This document shows, piece after piece, positions 6,262 to 8,096 of a stretch of 8,096 nt of DNA (the first letter of the stretch is position 1; every line of letters starts with the position of its first letter). The translations under genes were made by a program, and so were the position numbers. The stretch is from Deltaproteobacteria bacterium (GTDB lineage Bacteria > Desulfobacterota > Syntrophia > Syntrophales > Smithellaceae), in contig JAGVUJ010000246.1 of assembly GCA_019136325.1 (NCBI GenBank), positions 1-8,096 of the forward strand, in the 5' to 3' direction. Below the pieces are notes generated by a model. It worked only from the letters and a program-made list of their open reading frames with translations. It did no database searches and was not told the origin of the DNA.

Positions 6262-7188
6262 ATGGCAAAAGATTATTATTTCCAACCCGAAGCTCTGGAT
6301 TCTGTATTGAGCGAGAACCAGGTGCTTGCATTGGTACACCAACACCTCCCTGCAGCCCAACATGTAACGGCGGTGGATGAAACTGGCGGTGAAGCACGTA
6401 CTTACTACATCGATGATGCCTACATTCTTAAAACCCAGCGACCACATCAACTACGCCCTCGCACTAGCTTGAAGAAAGAGGTGGTATTTCTACAGCAGTT
6501 GGAGGGGGTGAAAGGATTGAACGTTCCAAGGGTTGTCGGGTATGGGCATCCCGCGGCTTTGATCGAATATACATTGATGACACGCATGCCTGGAATAGCT
6601 TTTCGAAATGCAAAACTTGATGGGGATTCCCGGCAAAAAGCCCTCAAAGCCTTAGGGAGTATGCTTCATAAGGTTCATAACATTCCTCAGGAAGTGCTAC
6701 GTGAGAGCAATCTATTCTTCGGTGATCAGTCAGGTGTGGATATACTTTGGCGGATGGGTAATGTGTTCGATGATCTGACTGAAATAATTCGCCGGGATGG
6801 AAAAATCTGGAATTATCCCCTCGCGCCTGAGGTCATCGGACGCCGCGTGATGCGCACGCTGCCAACCAAAAGTCACATTGTTGCGCTGCATTCAAACCCC
6901 GGACCGGAGCACACCTTTGTGGATCCGATGACAGGAGAATTAACAGGCATCATAGATTTTGGCGATGCTTATTTCAGCCATCCAGTTATTGATCTGCGCC
7001 GTTACCGCGCCCCAGCTGACCGCGCGGCCATATTGGCCGGCTACCTGGACGGGGGAGCGGTGGACGATGACTTCATGGCCACTTGGCGAGTAGCTTGCGC
7101 TCAAAGCGACATCACGGCGATTGCCTTTTCGCCTGAGCTTCAGGTTGCCGCCGCTGCGGAGTTAGATCAAATTTTATCTGAGATCTAG
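6262..7188 (+). CDS. APH-family phosphotransferase-like protein, catalytic loop degenerate
   Basis: A 308-residue protein of the aminoglycoside phosphotransferase/choline kinase-like fold. The likely ATP-binding Lys is K57 (AYILKTQ), with E73 as the helix partner. A hinge-like stretch (IEYTLMTRMPG, 101-111) follows, then an LGSMLHKVH helix (131-139). The metal-binding loop IDFGDA (231-236) is intact. The catalytic loop, usually HGDxxxxN, reads HSNPGPEH (210-217): the catalytic Asp is Asn212 and the metal-binding Asn is His217. Phosphotransfer is therefore doubtful, and the protein may be a pseudokinase, a nucleotide-binding regulator or an enzyme with altered chemistry. AAGGAGA lies well placed before the ATG, 17 bases after the ABC gene, so it belongs to the operon. 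The name must not be read as proof of aminoglycoside resistance. Confidence 0.8.
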   Translation: MAKDYYFQPEALDSVLSENQVLALVHQHLPAAQHVTAVDETGGEARTYYIDDAYILKTQRPHQLRPRTSLKKEVVFLQQLEGVKGLNVPRVVGYGHPAALIEYTLMTRMPGIAFRNAKLDGDSRQKALKALGSMLHKVHNIPQEVLRESNLFFGDQSGVDILWRMGNVFDDLTEIIRRDGKIWNYPLAPEVIGRRVMRTLPTKSHIVALHSNPGPEHTFVDPMTGELTGIIDFGDAYFSHPVIDLRRYRAPADRAAILAGYLDGGAVDDDFMATWRVACAQSDITAIAFSPELQVAAAAELDQILSEI

Positions 7189-7203
7189 AAAAGGAGAAAT
7201 GCA

Positions 7204-7638
7204 ATGAAATGGGTGACTCGTTCACATGTGCATGTCGACCGCGTGGCTTGCCCGTGGTTAATTACCCGCTTTATCGACAATGAAGCGGAATTCCTGTTTG
7301 TCCCTAAGGGAGAAATCAACCGGGTTGTAAAGGAAACTGGCGCGATTCCCTACGATGCGCCGGGAGTCGAGTTAGGTCACCACGATGGACGCTGCTCCTT
7401 CGAATCGATACTACTCAAATACGACCTGAAAGAACCTGGGCTGGTGCGCCTGGCTCAGATCGTTCATGCCGCGGATATTGACGAGGATATTGACAAAGAA
7501 CCCATCGCTCACGGGTTGGAAGCTATCGCGACTGGCTACAGCCTGTGCTACCCGGAAGATATGGAGAACCTGGAGCACCAATTCGAGGTTTATGACGGAT
7601 TGTACGCCTGGTGCCGGCTACAAGTGGCAAAGAAGTAA
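7204..7638 (+). CDS. ChrB C-terminal domain protein, second copy
   Basis: A 144-residue stand-alone ChrB C-terminal (Chrome_Resist) domain, paralogous to the copy at the start of the operon. It shares the MKWVT start, VDRVAC.WLI (11-20), the HH and C cluster (H59, H60, C64) and the IVHAAD motif (86-91). Unlike the first copy it keeps CSFE with E67 and the family-typical RFID (22-25), so it looks closer to ordinary ChrB and is probably the more canonical copy. AAGGAG is a good distance before the ATG, 15 bases after the phosphotransferase-like gene, and it ends the operon. Two C-domains serving one N-domain could mean alternative pairing or different functions; this is inference. Expression would follow the same promoter as the ABC genes. 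Confidence 0.83.
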   Translation: MKWVTRSHVHVDRVACPWLITRFIDNEAEFLFVPKGEINRVVKETGAIPYDAPGVELGHHDGRCSFESILLKYDLKEPGLVRLAQIVHAADIDEDIDKEPIAHGLEAIATGYSLCYPEDMENLEHQFEVYDGLYAWCRLQVAKK

Positions 7639-7746
7639 AGGATGAAGTATTTCCATCATCGAAAGTATTCTCCATAGAAATGCTGAGGATGGATTATGGT
7701 AAAGAAGTTTTACTACCCAGATAATTTATTTTTGTGGCGTGGATGA
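7639..7746. other. convergent intergenic region without a clear terminator
   Basis: The operon and the minus-strand methyltransferase gene converge here, yet no strong GC-rich hairpin with a T-run is visible in either direction. An imperfect direct repeat (AAGTATT at 7645-7651 and 7663-7669, each followed by a TCCAT) lies just after the operon. A 16-codon frame (7696-7746, MVKKFYYPDNLFLWRG) has a GAGGA site before its ATG and ends one base before the methyltransferase stop. It is probably chance, or a remnant. Confidence 0.3.
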
Positions 7747-8096
7747 TTAGCGAGAATCACTTTTATTTGCATATCCACGAATATATGCGAGGATGGAGAG
7801 TCCCAGTATTGAGAAATTAACTGATGCACATTCCAGGTCGGAAAAACCAATCCTGTTCATCAGGGGGAGCAATTCACCTAATTCGTGTTCTAGACCGCCC
7901 GAGAAAATTACTCGTTTTGCGATAGCTTGTTGTATTGGATGTGAAGGCATGGCAAGATCGACAATCAGCATTCTTCCTTTTAGCTTGAGAACCCGGTATA
8001 TTTCTGCGATCCCTTTCTGACGAGTATCTTCAGACATATGAAAAATCATGAAACTAGCCATTACCACATCGAAAGTGTTGTCAGGAAAGGGAATAT
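7747..8096 (-). CDS. class I SAM-dependent methyltransferase, 3' part
   Basis: The frame enters from the right edge and ends at TAA (7749-7747), giving the last 115 residues of a protein whose N-terminus lies outside the window. The visible part begins with IPFPDNTFDVVMAS, the acidic strand motif that follows the SAM-binding glycine loop in UbiE-like methyltransferases, and continues with a helix (IAEIYRVLKLKG) and a RMLIVDL strand. These match motifs II and III of the Rossmann-like fold. The SAM-binding GxGxG is off-window. In the common LKPGG loop the sequence reads LKLKG, a mild deviation. The substrate cannot be told; such genes often sit near resistance or quinone genes. It is transcribed towards the operon, with 108 bases between the ends. 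Confidence 0.8.
   Translation of the reverse strand, partial: IPFPDNTFDVVMASFMIFHMSEDTRQKGIAEIYRVLKLKGRMLIVDLAMPSHPIQQAIAKRVIFSGGLEHELGELLPLMNRIGFSDLECASVNFSILGLSILAYIRGYANKSDSR

Noticed and set aside
6262..7188. Aminoglycoside resistance gene
   Set aside because: The fold is of the APH family, but the catalytic Asp and metal-binding Asn are replaced, and the protein is not one of the known resistance enzymes that I recognise.
1622..7638. Calling the operon a classical chromate resistance operon
   Set aside because: No ChrA-type transporter is present, and the substrate of the ABC pair cannot be read from the sequence; only the ChrB domains connect it to chromate.
7645..7675. Direct repeat AAGTATT...TCCAT as an attachment site or CRISPR unit
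   Set aside because: There are only two imperfect copies 18 bases apart, with no integrase, tRNA end or further repeats nearby.

Overview
The window is bacterial DNA with dense genes, Shine-Dalgarno sites and sigma70-type promoters. No rRNA, tRNA, CRISPR array or transposase is visible. The host cannot be fixed from the sequence. The mixed GC content, one TTG and one GTG start, and the style of the proteins fit an environmental Gram-positive-like or Chloroflexota (Anaerolineae-type) genome, but that is a low-confidence impression.

Left part (1-1700): a minus-strand pair is cut by the left edge. It consists of a one-helix membrane-anchored protein with a VirB8/TcpC- or NTF2-like look and, overlapping its stop codon, the first 12 codons of another membrane or secreted protein. 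The pair is preceded by a roughly 180-nt leader with an extended -10 promoter, a terminator-like hairpin with a U-tract and a possible alternative pairing, which suggests transcription attenuation. Divergent from it is a small plus-strand operon: a ribbon-helix-helix (CopG-type) regulator whose promoter holds a perfect 14-bp dyad, overlapped by an unrecognised 159-aa membrane-anchored protein.

Central part (1622-7638): six plus-strand genes are packed end to end with overlaps or gaps of about 20 nt or less, so they very likely form one operon. In order they are a stand-alone ChrB N-terminal domain, a stand-alone ChrB C-terminal domain, two ABC exporter half-transporters, an APH-family phosphotransferase-like protein with a degenerate catalytic loop, and a second stand-alone ChrB C-terminal domain. 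The promoter region has two stacked promoters and a perfect TGTAAC-N4-GTTACA dyad at the predicted transcription start. The two ABC proteins show the asymmetry of heterodimeric exporters: the first has Asp in place of the catalytic Glu, the second has the Glu but an LSSGQ signature. No ChrA chromate transporter is present. The ABC pair occupies the place ChrA would normally have, so this looks like a ChrB-linked export or stress system distinct from classical chrBA. Its substrate is unknown.

Right edge (7747-8096): the 3' part of a class I SAM-dependent methyltransferase gene lies on the minus strand, convergent with the operon and cut by the window end.
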